From Bryoerythrophyllum caledonicum (taxonomy: Eukaryota; Streptophyta; Bryopsida; Pottiales; Pottiaceae): a stretch of 64,000 bases of DNA. Location of the stretch: assembly GCA_963971425.1 (NCBI GenBank), contig OZ020514.1:9553218-9617217 (forward strand), given 5' to 3'. Of this stretch, positions 1 to 9,762 are shown one piece after another (position 1 is the stretch's first letter; the number at the start of each line of letters is the position of its first letter). The translations under genes and the position numbers were made by a program. The notes under the pieces were generated by a model, which had not been told where the DNA came from, made no database searches, and was given only the letters and a program-made list of their open reading frames with translations.

Positions 1-377
1 CCTAGACTAGTATTAACCTTTAAGATAGATTACAGTTAAGAAAGGTAGAAGGTATTTCAAAAACCTTAGAGTGGATAAAAAGTAGTCTAGGACCCGATCC
101 TAGTTGGAGCAGAATAAGGAGCCCGGGAGGGGAAAACTCAAAGCTCAATAGTTGGAGCGGAGTGCAAGGAGCCCGGAGAAAAACAACTTGAAGCTCAATA
201 GCTGGAGTGGAGTATGAGGAGCCCGGAAGGAAAGAACCCGGAGATAACAACTGAAGCCTGAAGGAAACTTCTACGGCCCAAGCCTGGACTTCTTATAGAG
301 TTGGAACCTCGAGAGTGAACAGCACCAGCCTAGCCTGGAGGTCGACATCAACACGAACCCGGAGGCTAGCACTAGCA

Positions 378-835
378 GAGCGCGAGGAGGAGGTCCGAGC
401 AGGCAGCTCTAGCAGGAAGCTGCTCACGAGCTTCACCCAAGCTAGAGGCCGGTACAAGAACAAGTAGCGGAGCGCGAGGAGGAGGTCTGAGCAGGCAGCT
501 CAAGTAGGAAGCTGCTTACAAGCTCCACCCAAGCTAGAGGCCGGTAGAAGGATAAGCAGCGGAGCGCGAAGAGGAGGTCCGAGCAGGCAGCTCAAGTAGG
601 AAGCTGCTCACGAGCTCCACCCAAGCTAGAGGCCGGTACAAGAACAAGCAGCGGAACACGAGGAAGGAGGAGATCCGAGCAGACAACCCAAGTAGGAAGC
701 TGCTCCCGAGTTCCACCCAAGCTAGAGGCCGGTACAAAAACAAGCAGCAGAGCGCGAGGAGGAGGTCCGAGTAGGCAACCCAAGCACCGGAGCACGAGGA
801 AGGAGGAGATCCGAGCAGGCAGCCCAAGCACCAGA
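378..835. repeat. Tandem repeat, period about 90 bp
   Basis: Four to five copies of a unit of about 90 bp are seen, starting with a GAGCGCGAGGAGGAGGTCCG-type block and ending in CTAGAGGCCGGTACAAGAAC. The last copies are shortened. A shorter, related 60 bp repetition (GGAGCCCGGA) precedes it at about 115-240. Open frames that cross this array are by-products of repeat periodicity. Confidence 0.85.
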
Positions 836-943
836 GCGCGACGATCACCGCGGAGTAGGACTTTAAGGGAGAGGAAGAACCCCGTAAGGACGACGGCAAG
901 GAACATGAGAAAGCAGGCGGGAGGAAGCTGGCCCGGAAATCTG

Positions 944-1320
944 GCCTGGAAATCTGGCCCGGAAAACTGGCCCAAAAGGCTGGCCCGGAAAACTGTCTAG
1001 GGAGTCCCGAACCTTGGGAGAGGCGTAACTCCCTTGATACTTGTCCAAATGGGATAAAAGAGGAGTCTATCGGCATCTACGCAACAAGGAGATATCAATC
1101 AAGTGGTCGATTGTCCCGTTTAGATACGGGAAAAGGAAGATACACGGCCCGGAAGGCTGGCCCGGAAAACTGCCCCGGGAGTCCCGAACCTTGGGAGAGG
1201 CATAACTCCCTTGATACTTGTCCAAATGGGATGAGTGAGGAGTCTATCGGCATCTACGCAACGAGGAGATGTCAATTAAGTGGTCGATCGTCCCGTTTCG
1301 ATGCAAAACAAGGAAGATAT
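944..1320. repeat. Direct duplication, unit about 180-190 bp
   Basis: Two adjacent copies share the blocks CTGGCCCGGAAAACTG, GAGTCCCGAACCTTGGGAGA, TTGATACTTGTCCAAATGGG and GTGGTCGATCGTCCCGTTT, with scattered differences. The duplication is internal to copy A of the LTR-like fossil. No coding role is apparent. Confidence 0.85.
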
Positions 1321-2717
1321 GCTGCCTAGAAGGTTCAGCTTGGATGTGAGCTCGGAAGGGAGCTCGGATAGGCAAAGGAGGACGACCACCACCGCCACGG
1401 CAAGGAAGGCAAGTCCAGACCGGGAAGGAGAGAACGAGACCGGACCAGGGAGGAGAGGAGGTCCGGGCCAGCCCAGACTCTTAGGGACCAAGACGAGGAG
1501 CTCCATTGCTGGAGAAGAGGTCCGGGCCAACCTGGACTCATGGGGATCAAGACGAAGAGCACTTGCGATGGTAGCGCCCACCCCGACTTCAAGTCGTGTG
1601 TAGTGGCAGCAGCGCCGCCAATAGTAGTTATGGTCACCATTTTTAGTTAGAAGGTATCGTTTGAGTTTCGACTCGTATGTGAGTCCTTCGCAGTATAAGA
1701 GAGGAGTCTCGTGGCCTCTCTCTTCAGTGCTTGATGTGTGTACTTGCTTTCAATTCAATTCTAAACCTACGCTCTCAGAAAACCTTCGACGGTTGGAGAG
1801 CTCGGATTCTATATGACTGTGAGTACCATCTCAAGTAGTCCACTCCTCAAGTCCATACTAAACGTCGAGTCATTGTTTCCTTGTTCCATCAAGTAGAGTT
1901 TGTCCGGGTGGATGGGAATAACAGGTGAGATGGTTAGATGGTTACTTGGGCGTGACTCTAACTCTGACCCCTTGTGATTGTTTCCTTGTTCCCTCAAGTA
2001 GAGTTAGTCCGGGTGGAGGGGAATAACAAGTGAGATTATAAATGGCTAGGGGAGGACGAGGGGGGAGTGACGGGTGCAGAAGAGTCTTGATATGTCTTGT
2101 GTGACCGGTCGGCGGCAGGATGTCATCGATTGTGAAGATGTACTTTGGATCCCGGATGCGTCAACCTTTGGTCAGATAGGTTGATCCACAGGAGCATTAC
2201 ACACCATCAACCCTTCGTGTTGAGGACGGAATAGACTGGCGTGATCCAAGGGCAGTAAGCCCAGACCGACTCTAACAGCTCGGATTATCTTGAGAAAAGA
2301 AAGGAGATCCAACTAACCCCTTTGCGAGGTGACCATCGGAGTAATAGGAGGAGGACTTTGTTCCTTGAAGAAAAGAAGTGGGAATCGGGTACCCGGGGCT
2401 AATAGCTAGGCGATCCCACGACATACTATTCCTTTAGCTGATTCTGAGGTAAAGGAAGGTTTCACAGCTCGAATGGTAGGTAAACCGCATACTTGCCACC
2501 AGAGTAGTGTTAGTCCTTAAGGCCCAAGCCTTATCCCCTCTTACGGGGGGAACCCAGTGACACCACAACCATCCAAAGTTAATGAGTAGGAGTGATTGGA
2601 GAAACTGTGAGGAAGAAGTAACGTTTACTAAAACTTGTTTGAGTCCGTGAACCGTCGTTCATGGTGATAAAACACTCTCCGGATACGCAAGTATCCGGAT
2701 GTCTATAATGTATATAG

Positions 2718-2895
2718 TTGTAAAGGTCATGTAGGATCCGGGCCATGTAGAATCCGGGCCATGTACGATCCGGGCCATGTGGAATCCGGGCCATGTACGA
2801 TCCGGGCCATGTGGAATCTGGGCCATGTACGATCCGGGCCATGTGGAATCCAGGCCATGTACGATCCGGGCCATGTGGAATCCGAGCTATGTAAA
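2718..2895. repeat. Minisatellite CATGTACGATCCGGGC in terminal repeat of copy A
   Basis: About ten copies of a 16-17 bp unit (ATCCGGGCCATGTACG / ATCCGGGCCATGTGGA alternating) lie within the terminal repeat. The unique sequence on both sides matches copy B, where a different minisatellite occupies the same slot (8,567-8,762). Confidence 0.85.
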
Positions 2896-3104
2896 GTACT
2901 TGGGTGGGGCGGTTTCTGTAATTAACGCTCACCCCTTGTAATCTAAACCTTTCTCTCCTTTCTTTTGAATATATATTGTATAGTTGACATTGTACAGATC
3001 ATCGTTTGTTGTTAGTCGTTGTAGTTCTCGGTGACTCTCTGTGGGAACGATTACCTTAAGGGTATCTTTGTGTTAAGATGTGAATACTTGCCAACGCGTA
3101 CTAC

Positions 3105-3215
3105 GACACACGCGCCCGGCCCCATTCGCACGCGCCCGGCCATTCTGTTCGTACGCGCGAGACCATGATTGGTACGCACGAGACCGTCCCATCTCGTACG
3201 CACACGGCCTAAGGG
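3105..3215. repeat. hAT GC-rich subterminal array 1
   Basis: Short repeats of ACGCGCCCGGCC / ACGCGCGAGACC spaced by 6-10 bp. Similar arrays precede each gene of the hAT element (5,275-5,372 and 6,518-6,625), and one closes its right side (28,718-28,945). Clustered subterminal motifs in hAT elements are commonly transposase-binding sites. Here that is inference. Confidence 0.7.
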
Positions 3216-3461
3216 GGGCGTGCGCGCCTTGCTATAAGTTTGGGAATCGTGGCACTATGGGCCCACTTCCCAGGCGTTTTGGCGTGCAACTGCCACGTGG
3301 CGGCTGCTTGCTAAGCACTATTGGGAAGTGGGTCCTGGTGTCTATTGACACCCTTTGACTGCCGGTGTCTATTGACACCCTTTTACTCCCGGTGCCCCTT
3401 CACGCTAGTTTCAAGCATAGACTCAAGTGGGCCTTCTGAGATTCGGGCTTCCGAGAAGAAA

Positions 3462-4333
3462 ATGAAGAAACGAAAGCGTGATGCGGGACGAGTACGCAAC
3501 GACAAGCAGAAGAAACGCATTCACATATTCATCGATGGTGAGATGAAGGCATTTCGAGGCTGGGAGATGTACCAAGTCCGTGGGCATTTACACAGTGTGC
3601 AAAGTACATTGCCTGGTGTCATTTGGGACGAATGTGGCCGCATTCGCGGTATTCGCAACTTCGGAAATACGACAAGAGTAATTTAAATTACTGCACCAAT
3701 GAAGTATTCAAAGAATGGTGCATCCAAGCGTACCAGCACATCTACAACACGACAAAGGTTCATCGGAACGAGGTGAATCTATCCATTTTACATATGGTGT
3801 ATGCTGAGATTATACTCGGAGTAGTAGTCGATTGGAGGACGATGGAAATACAACCAAACTCCAAGATGACACAAGTATCCACGGCGTCACTACCAATAGA
3901 GCGCAAGTTTCTGGGAGAAGCTCTAGGAAAAAAGGCCAAGGAGGTTGAAGTTCCAAACAAGGAAGTCGTGTGGTCTGACACTTCCAGTGACGACTCGGAT
4001 ACTGGGTGTGACTCAACTATTCGCAAGGAGATTGAAGGCTTTATTAAATGCCATTGGCTAGATTCTGCCCTCCAAGAAACACCGAGAATTGGAGAAGATT
4101 TTGGCAAGGAAGAAGATCCAACTGAGATGGACGCGGTTGCATATGAGAACATCAATGAAAACCTAGAGTCTTCTGATGATGTTCCAATTGGACGAGAGGC
4201 TCATCTTCAACTTCTTGCTAAATATCAGCAGAGTTTACAGGAAAGCAAGAATCTGGTAGAAGAATCCAACCGCAAGAAAGAAGAACTTCAAAAATTACGC
4301 GCTGTACTCCAAGAAAAGGACAATCAAATCTAG
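3462..4333 (+). pseudogene. Unknown hAT accessory gene, copy 1 (one frameshift)
   Basis: I do not recognise the family. The product would begin with a very basic segment (MKKRKRDAGR, nuclear-localisation-like). It continues with a conserved block shared with copy 2: WxFxQCAKYIxWCHLG, YCTNE(V/F)FKE, AYQHIY, then NxSILxMVYAE and GxxVDWRTMEIQ. An acidic Ser/Asp stretch and a charged coiled-coil tail follow, ending LQEKDNQI. A single-base frameshift lies near 3,580: upstream the frame gives GWEMYQ, while downstream homology with copy 2 resumes one frame over. Upstream is a leader block (CTGCCACGTGGCGGCTGCTT and TGTCTATTGACACC) repeated before copy 2, so promoter and gene were duplicated together. 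The gene could be a second protein of the hAT element or a captured host gene. Confidence 0.55.
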
Positions 4334-5270
4334 GAATACGCGAAGTTGGTGTTTACTTTAAAGTCGTAGAATTTGATAGGAATGGAAGTAGTGCCATGAA
4401 TGATAAACAGGCAATTTTGTAACATTTTAAAATCATAGACCTTGTGAATTTTGTAAATTGCACTTCATTTGAAAATGGCTTTAGTTCGAAACAATATTGT
4501 TTATCTCTGACGTTAATCAAGTTTGTATGGTTCAGCATGTTTTATAATTTGGCTAGATGTAACAAAGTGAATGTTCTATACAGTCTTGTATACGTTTAAA
4601 TTATATATTTGATGAATGTGTTATGATCTTCCATGATTGTACAACTTCATGCACCCCAGTCAATAAATTAAATTCACTTTTGTCTAATATTTGATAACTG
4701 ACTACAATAGTCTATAGTATCATCAAGAATTTTTTTGTAGTGGAATTTATATCATGTATTGAAGAATAAAACTTAAATTTTTGTCTCAAACATGTCAATC
4801 ATAAGACTAAACAATAAAAATCATGTTACTTTCTTGCATAATAAATGATTTGGGATGTAACAAAATCCCCAATATTAATGCAACATTATTATTCTTGGTT
4901 GAATTATATGTAACTAATTGCAACGGCCTTCCAAATGATAAGAGATGGCATTCTACCATACAAATTATCCATATTATATCTTAATATGAGTATAAGTTTG
5001 GGAACAAATCATTGAGCATGCTAATTGAGGGTACTAACTCTCCCCAAAAAATCATTAAGTAAGCATAAGTATTGTGTGCCTAAGTAAGTATCAGTATTGT
5101 ATAAGTAAGTATAAGTATTAAGTATTGTATGTGAAAGTATAAGTATTGTAGGTGAAAGTATAAGTATTGTATGTGAAAGTATAAGTATTGTATAAGTAAG
5201 TATAAATTCAAGGCACTAGGTTATAAGTAAGTAGAAGTATTGTATGTCAAGTTCAAGGCACAAGTTCAAG
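4334..5270. other. AT-rich spacer with TAAGTATTGTA tandem repeat
   Basis: No gene is visible. From about 5,070 to 5,215 there is a tandem repetition of AAGTATAAGTATTGTATGTG units (roughly 20 bp). The rest is AT-rich spacer between the two copies of the accessory gene. Confidence 0.7.
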
Positions 5271-5274
5271 GCAC

Positions 5275-5372
5275 ACCCCTCTCGCGTACGCGCGCAGCCC
5301 TCCGAAGTACGCGCGCAGCTCTCTAGCGTACGCGCGTAGCCCTCGCGCGTACTCGCGCCTCTTGGTCGTATG
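5275..5372. repeat. hAT GC-rich array 2
   Basis: Repeats of the form GTACGCGCGCAGCCCTC at about 20 bp spacing. It stands in the same position relative to accessory copy 2 as array 1 does to copy 1. Confidence 0.7.
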
Positions 5373-5557
5373 CGCCCGCCATAGGTCACTAATTTACTAT
5401 GAATATGAGATTTCAAAGTTACGGGCCCCACTTCCTAGGCGCTTTGGCCTACAACTGCCACGTGGCGGCTGCTTGCTTGGCACTTTTGGGAAGTTTTTTA
5501 CGGTGTCTATTGACACCTTTGTATTTCGCCACCTTCGTATTCCTCCACCTCGTCACC

Positions 5558-6466
5558 ATGGATTCTGGACAACCATCTACCACTAGCAGTCCCCACGAAA
5601 AGCGACAACGTGATTTTTGTCACGCACGCTCAAAGCAGAAGAAGCGCCTTCACGTGTTGATGGATGAGAAGATGAAGGCATTTTCTGGTTGGGAGTCAGT
5701 TCCAATTCCATGGACATTTGCACAATGTGCAAAATACATTGGATGGTGTCATTTGGGGCACCTCTGGCCATACTCGCGGTATTCACTAATGCGATGTACA
5801 AATAGGGCCAACTTGGGGTACTGCACCAATGAGTTCTTCAAGGAGCGTTGAATCGAAGCGTACCAGCACATTTATGACGAGGCGAAAGTGCGCCGCAACT
5901 CGGTAAATATTTCAATTTTACGGATGGTTTACGCAGAGGTGGTACTTGGCATACCGGTTGATTGGAGGACAATGGAAATCCAAACACACTCCAAGATGGC
6001 GCCAGTAATTCGATTAACAATATTGTTTGTGCGGAAGTTTCCAGGAGAAGGTCTCGGGAAAACCATGGAAGTTGAATCTTTGAATCAAACAATCGAGTGG
6101 TCCGCGTCTTCATCATCCGAATTGGATACTGGATGTCATTAGTCTGTATGTAGGCAACAAGAACTGTCCATCATATCAGCGTCGAACCCTAAACCGTCGG
6201 TTTCACAACAAGACGGAGATGCCACAAAGACGGATGCGGTACCTGAGGAGGGCGTGGATAATATTAAAAAGTCTACGGAGGGTGACTGGGTGAGTCGTGA
6301 CGATTATCTTTGAGTAAAGAAGCGACTGAATGAAAGCTTGGACGTAATTGAGGATCTAGGAGAAGAGCTCGATGAGAAGAATAATGAAGTTGCGAAATGT
6401 CTTGAAGAAATTCAAGACTTGAAGGCACGAGTTCAGGAGAAAGACAATCTTCTTTCATTTTTATAA
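5558..6466 (+). pseudogene. Unknown hAT accessory gene, copy 2 (in-frame stops)
   Basis: This is a paralogue of the gene at 3,462-4,333. It starts at an ATG in CACCATGG context (MDSGQPSTTSSPHEKRQR). The conserved order is basic start, WTFAQCAKYIGWCHLG, YCTNEFFKER, AYQHIY, ILRMVYAEVVLG, VDWRTMEIQ, SSSSELDTGCH, then an acidic spacer and a coiled-coil tail (LGEELDEKNNEVAKCLEE, ending QEKDNLLSFL). Three in-frame stops interrupt it: a TGA after FFKER near 5,849, a TAG after TGCH near 6,140 and a TGA near 6,312. No frameshift is needed to follow the homology. The function is unknown. Retention of two copies beside the transposase suggests it once belonged to the element. Confidence 0.55.
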
Positions 6467-6517
6467 GATGTTTTACATATCAAAATGTTAAGTGTTGCAA
6501 TGTTTCAATATACCGTC

Positions 6518-6625
6518 GAATTAGTGCGCACGCCCCAACATTGTGCGCGCCCGGCCCACAGCGTGCGCGTTCGGCCACATAGAGTATGCGCCCGGCCCCC
6601 CTTGTGCGCGCCCAGCCCTAGATGC
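6518..6625. repeat. hAT GC-rich array 3, upstream of transposase
   Basis: Repeats GTGCGCGCCCGGCCC / GTATGCGCCCGGCC with a spacing like that of arrays 1 and 2. It lies about 210 bp upstream of the transposase start, so it may act as promoter element as well as binding site (inference). Confidence 0.65.
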
Positions 6626-6836
6626 TCCTGCTCCAGTACTATATAAGAACCATATGCGATGTGCTTGAGTCACCTCACGTCCTTGGCTTCGTGTCCTGGA
6701 ACTCCTTATTTGGCTCCTTGCAAGAATCTACAAGTTTGTGAATGACCTTTGTTGCAACATTTTCTATGCACACACAATTTCCTATTACTTTTGGCGGATT
6801 CTCTTTGGCACAACATTGCGCGCCAATTTTATTGTG

Positions 6837-7139
6837 ATGTCGTCTCAACAAAGGGCTCAAACGAAGGAGTGGGTCCCATGGTACACATTTAACAAGAAGG
6901 ATCAAGTGACATGTGTTTGGTGCAATTACACGTTCGCATACAAACGTGGGAGGTGCATGTCACACTATGGGTATCCACAATGGACGAAGACTTCGTGCAC
7001 TAAGGCCCCAGCAGCACTTAAAGCCCATTTTAAAATATGCGGGAATATTATTCCTACTAGGATGACCGAGGCGGAGATCGTTGGCCTTCCTAGCGCACCA
7101 GCAACATGTTCCACTGAACCTTGTTCTAGCCAATCCATC
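6837..7139 (+). pseudogene. hAT transposase, N-terminal part with BED zinc finger
   Basis: The ATG at 6,837 opens a frame beginning MSSQQRAQTKEW. A BED-type zinc finger follows: TCVWC (C-x2-C) then KAHFKIC (H-x3-C), with the aromatic WVPWYTF before it. BED fingers bind the ends of hAT elements. The frame runs into the MITE at 7,140. Taking out the MITE and one target duplication gives a continuous reading (QSIQQGSF) into the part at 8,102, so the MITE alone broke the frame here. The start codon was chosen as the first ATG upstream of the finger. The gene continues at 8,102 and again at 25,810. Confidence 0.85.
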
Positions 7140-8093
7140 CAAGGTTGTCTATCGTGACAAAGTGACGATGACGTGCCGTCACGACGTGACATGTCGTGAC
7201 GGACCCCCTTGTCACGACACAATAGGGTCAAACTAGGATCAAACTAGGCTCTGAACCCTAAGGTGGGTAATATTTCTACCCCTTTGCCACGTTGTCTATC
7301 CGATGTGTCACGAACTTGTGACATGTCAATCAGGTTCACGATTAGTTTTGGTAAATCTTTTCCTAACTGTCTCGACGACTCCCCGGGGGGAGAGAAAATT
7401 ACTAAATATAGTAAATTTTAGTGAAATTTCTAAAGGAAAATTGCTGTATTTTATGTCGAATGAAGCGGATGGGCGCGGATGGGGCGCGGGCGCCGCGCGG
7501 ACTAGGCACGGATGGGTCGCGGACTGGACGCGGACTGTGCGCGAACGGAACGCGGACTGGACGCGGACTGTGCGCGAACGGAACGCGGACTACCCGCGAA
7601 CGGGGCACGGATTGCCCGCGGACTGCCCGCGGACAGGGTACGGATGGCCTGCGGACGGTTTAGGATTGCCTGCGGACTGCCCGCGGACGGGACGCGGATG
7701 GCCTGCGGACAGGGTGCGCAGTCCGCTGGCAATTCACGCCCCGTCCGCGGGCCATCCGCTCCCTATCCGCGGGCCATCCGCTCCCCGTCCGCGGACATGG
7801 CACGGATTGCCTGCGGACGGGGACTGGGCGCGGATGGGATGGTCGTCAATGTTGTAAATTACCATCCATGTAATTACCCTAGTTGATGACATGTCTGCAT
7901 ATGTGGCATGTGGATTTCTTTGTGTATCGGACGTGTCTCTATGGTTGTAAATGTAAATATTGAATATTCAGATGTAAAAATAGCCCCGTCACGATAATGT
8001 GACGATCCGTCACAACGTCATGCTGTCATTGTGTCGTGACATCGTGACATTGTGACGGATTTGGTAGTCGTCACGACACAATAGACAACCCTG
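7140..8093. mobile_element. hAT-type MITE nested in the hAT transposase gene
   Basis: The 954 bp insertion is bounded by an exact 8 bp duplication, AATCCATC (7,132-7,139 and 8,094-8,101). Its ends are CAAGGTTGTCTAT at left and, inverted, CAGGGTTGTCTAT at right. These are classic hAT features: 8 bp duplication and CAGGG-like ends. Just inside both ends are GTCACGAC/GTCGTGAC repeats. The centre is a minisatellite. There is no transposase, so it is non-autonomous. The terminal sequence resembles the right end of the large hAT, so the same enzyme family may have moved both. Confidence 0.9.
7475..7835. repeat. Minisatellite with GCGGAC core in the hAT MITE
   Basis: Many copies of 10-25 bp units built on GCGGACTGCCCGCGGACGGG and GCGGATGGCCTGCGGAC. 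Two direct copies of a 32-bp block begin ACTGGACGCGGACTGTGCGC. The second half is partly inverted (GGCCATCCGCTCCCCGTCCG). Long open frames over it (7,303-7,857 and others) are periodicity artefacts. Confidence 0.85.
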
Positions 8094-8101
8094 AATCCAT
8101 C

Positions 8102-8346
8102 CAACAAGGTAGTTTCTTGGAAACCCGAAATGAGGAGAACACGCAGTCCGCAAATCCTCTAAGCCAAGCAGCATCATCAACACCAAGATATGTACGACAA
8201 CGGAGCTTTCCAGAGGCTTATCAAATAGAAAAACGAAAAGAGTTGGACGAATTATGGGCACATTTTTTTTATGAAGCAAATGTTGCATTCAACGTGGTTA
8301 GACATCCGGCCTTCATCAAGGCCACCCTCGCAACGTCAAAGGCGGA
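8102..8346 (+). pseudogene. hAT transposase, second part
   Basis: This continues in frame from 7,139 once the MITE is set aside. It encodes RYVRQRSFPEAYQIEKRKE, then LWAHFFYEANVAFNVVRHP. The last block is the segment that precedes the DUF659 / RNase H-like core in plant hAT proteins (FY.a..pFnvvrhp.F). It stops abruptly at 8,346, where the LTR-like fossil begins. Across that insertion the frame resumes as FDYTPPSYNAMR at 25,810, the next conserved hAT block. Confidence 0.85.
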
Positions 8347-9700
8347 TGTCGTAGTACGCGTTGGCAAGTATTCACATCTTAACACAAAAGATACCCTAAG
8401 GTATTCGTTCCCACAGAGAATCCTCGTGAACTACAACGACTAACAACAAGTCTATAACTATACAAAACTCTACATACCACAATAATTACATCACAAGACA
8501 GAGAAAGGAAGATAAATTACAAAGGTTAGACTTAGTTACACCAAATCTTCATTCCTTGTTACCAAAGTGAGGGAGGTATCCTCACTGGGTTCCTCACTGC
8601 GGTCCTCACTGGGGTTCCTCACTGCGGTCCTCACTATGGTCCTCACTGGGGTTCCTCTCTGCGGTCCTCACTGCGATCCTCACTGGGGTTCTTCTCTGTG
8701 GTCCTCACTGCGATCCTCACTGGGGTTCCTCACTGCGGTCCTCACTGGGGTTCCTCAATGGCTTTGGACGGGCATGACTTTATGTACACTATAGACATCC
8801 ACGTACTTTAGTATCCGGAGAAGATTTTTCACCATGAACGAGGGTTCATGGACTCAAAGAGATTTTAGTGTTTGACACAAGTACCAGCTACTCTTCCTCC
8901 CATTCTTTCCTTCTAACTCTACTCACTCACTTGGATGGATATGGTATCACTGAGATTCCCCCGAAGGGATGTTAGACCCGTGTTTCCGAAACTACGAGGT
9001 GCGTAATGTAAGTGAACAAGGGGCCTACCCACCCACTATCCGTCCTCCTCCTAGTCTCCCTCCACATCCAATGCGGCTCGAGGTAAGATGTTTCAGGGAC
9101 CGACCCAAGCCCTCACAACCGACGCCAATCTGACGCCGAAAGGTCACTCAAGACTCGCTAGGACCCTTACACATCCGTCACTCCCTCTTGTCCTCCCCTA
9201 ACCACTTATAATCTCACCCGTTATTCCCATCCACCCGGACTATTCTACTTGATGGAAGAAGGAAACAATCACAAAGGTCAGAGTTAGAGCCCCGCCCGAC
9301 TAACCACCTACCCGTCTCACCTGTTATTCCCATCCACCCGGACTAATCTACTTGATGCAACAAGGAAACAACGACTTAGACGGTTAGTACGGACTTGAGG
9401 AGTGGACTACTTGAAATGGTACTCACAGTCATATAGAATCCCAGCTCTCTCAACCATAGAAGGTTTTCAGAGAGCGTAGGTTTAGAATTAAACTGAAAGC
9501 AAAATACACACAACAAGCAGTGAAGAGAGGTGCCCGGACGCTCCTCACTTATACTGCAACAAACACACAAGCGTCCAAACGCAAAGGATGCCTTCTACTA
9601 GTATTTAACTACCCTTGACGGCGCAGCCACCGTCCCACCAACTCTACGTGCAAAGTCAAAGGCATCAAAACACAAATCCCAAGGCAAAACCAAGTCAAAT
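8347..9700 (-). repeat. Terminal repeat-like region of copy B
   Basis: Inverse match to about 1,580-3,104. Shared landmarks on the minus strand are the TATA-like AGTATAAG, TTCTAAACCTACGCTCTC, ATTCTATATGACTGTGAGTA, CGGATACT / GGATGTCTATA, TTGTTGTTAGTCGTTGTAG, and the end AACGCGTACTACGACA. It lies just 3' of the gag-like ORF, as a 3' LTR would. Confidence 0.6.
8567..8762. repeat. Minisatellite CCTCACTGCGGT in terminal region of copy B
   Basis: About eleven copies of a 16-17 bp unit (GGTCCTCACTGGGGTTCCTC and variants). It takes the same slot as the unrelated CATGTACGATCCGGGC array of copy A. Confidence 0.85.
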
Positions 9701-9762
9701 CCACGTTCAACTTGGGGCCAAGTCCAAGAGTGAACAGTAACCTACAAACAAAGAATCTGACC

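Larger units (their letters stand above)
1..3104 (+). mobile_element. LTR-like retroelement fossil, 3' part (copy A)
   Basis: This is the 3' portion of a retroelement-like fossil whose 5' part lies outside the window. From about 1,580 to 3,104 it matches, in inverse orientation, the terminal region at 8,347-9,700. Both copies share a TATA-like AGTATAAG near the start of the repeat, the same block order and the same last bases, ending TACTACGACA. The repeat length (about 1.4-1.5 kb), outward-pointing TATA box and CA end suit a long terminal repeat. Positions 1-1,580 are internal, built of GC-rich tandem repeats, with no coding region I can defend. The insertion point lies in the GC array of the hAT element that follows. 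A DNA element with long ends cannot be fully excluded, because no matching 5' repeat is visible. Confidence 0.5.

Noticed and set aside
378-1620. Open frames on both strands in the first 1.6 kb
   Set aside because: They cross tandem repeats, show Leu/Ser or Arg/Glu low complexity, and have no start context or domain.
7303-7857. 184-codon plus-strand frame in the hAT MITE
   Set aside because: It is an artefact of the GCGGAC minisatellite; all frames are open because the array is GC-rich and periodic.
8567-8762. CRISPR-like regular array
   Set aside because: Units are 16-17 bp without distinct spacers, in a eukaryotic element; this is a minisatellite.
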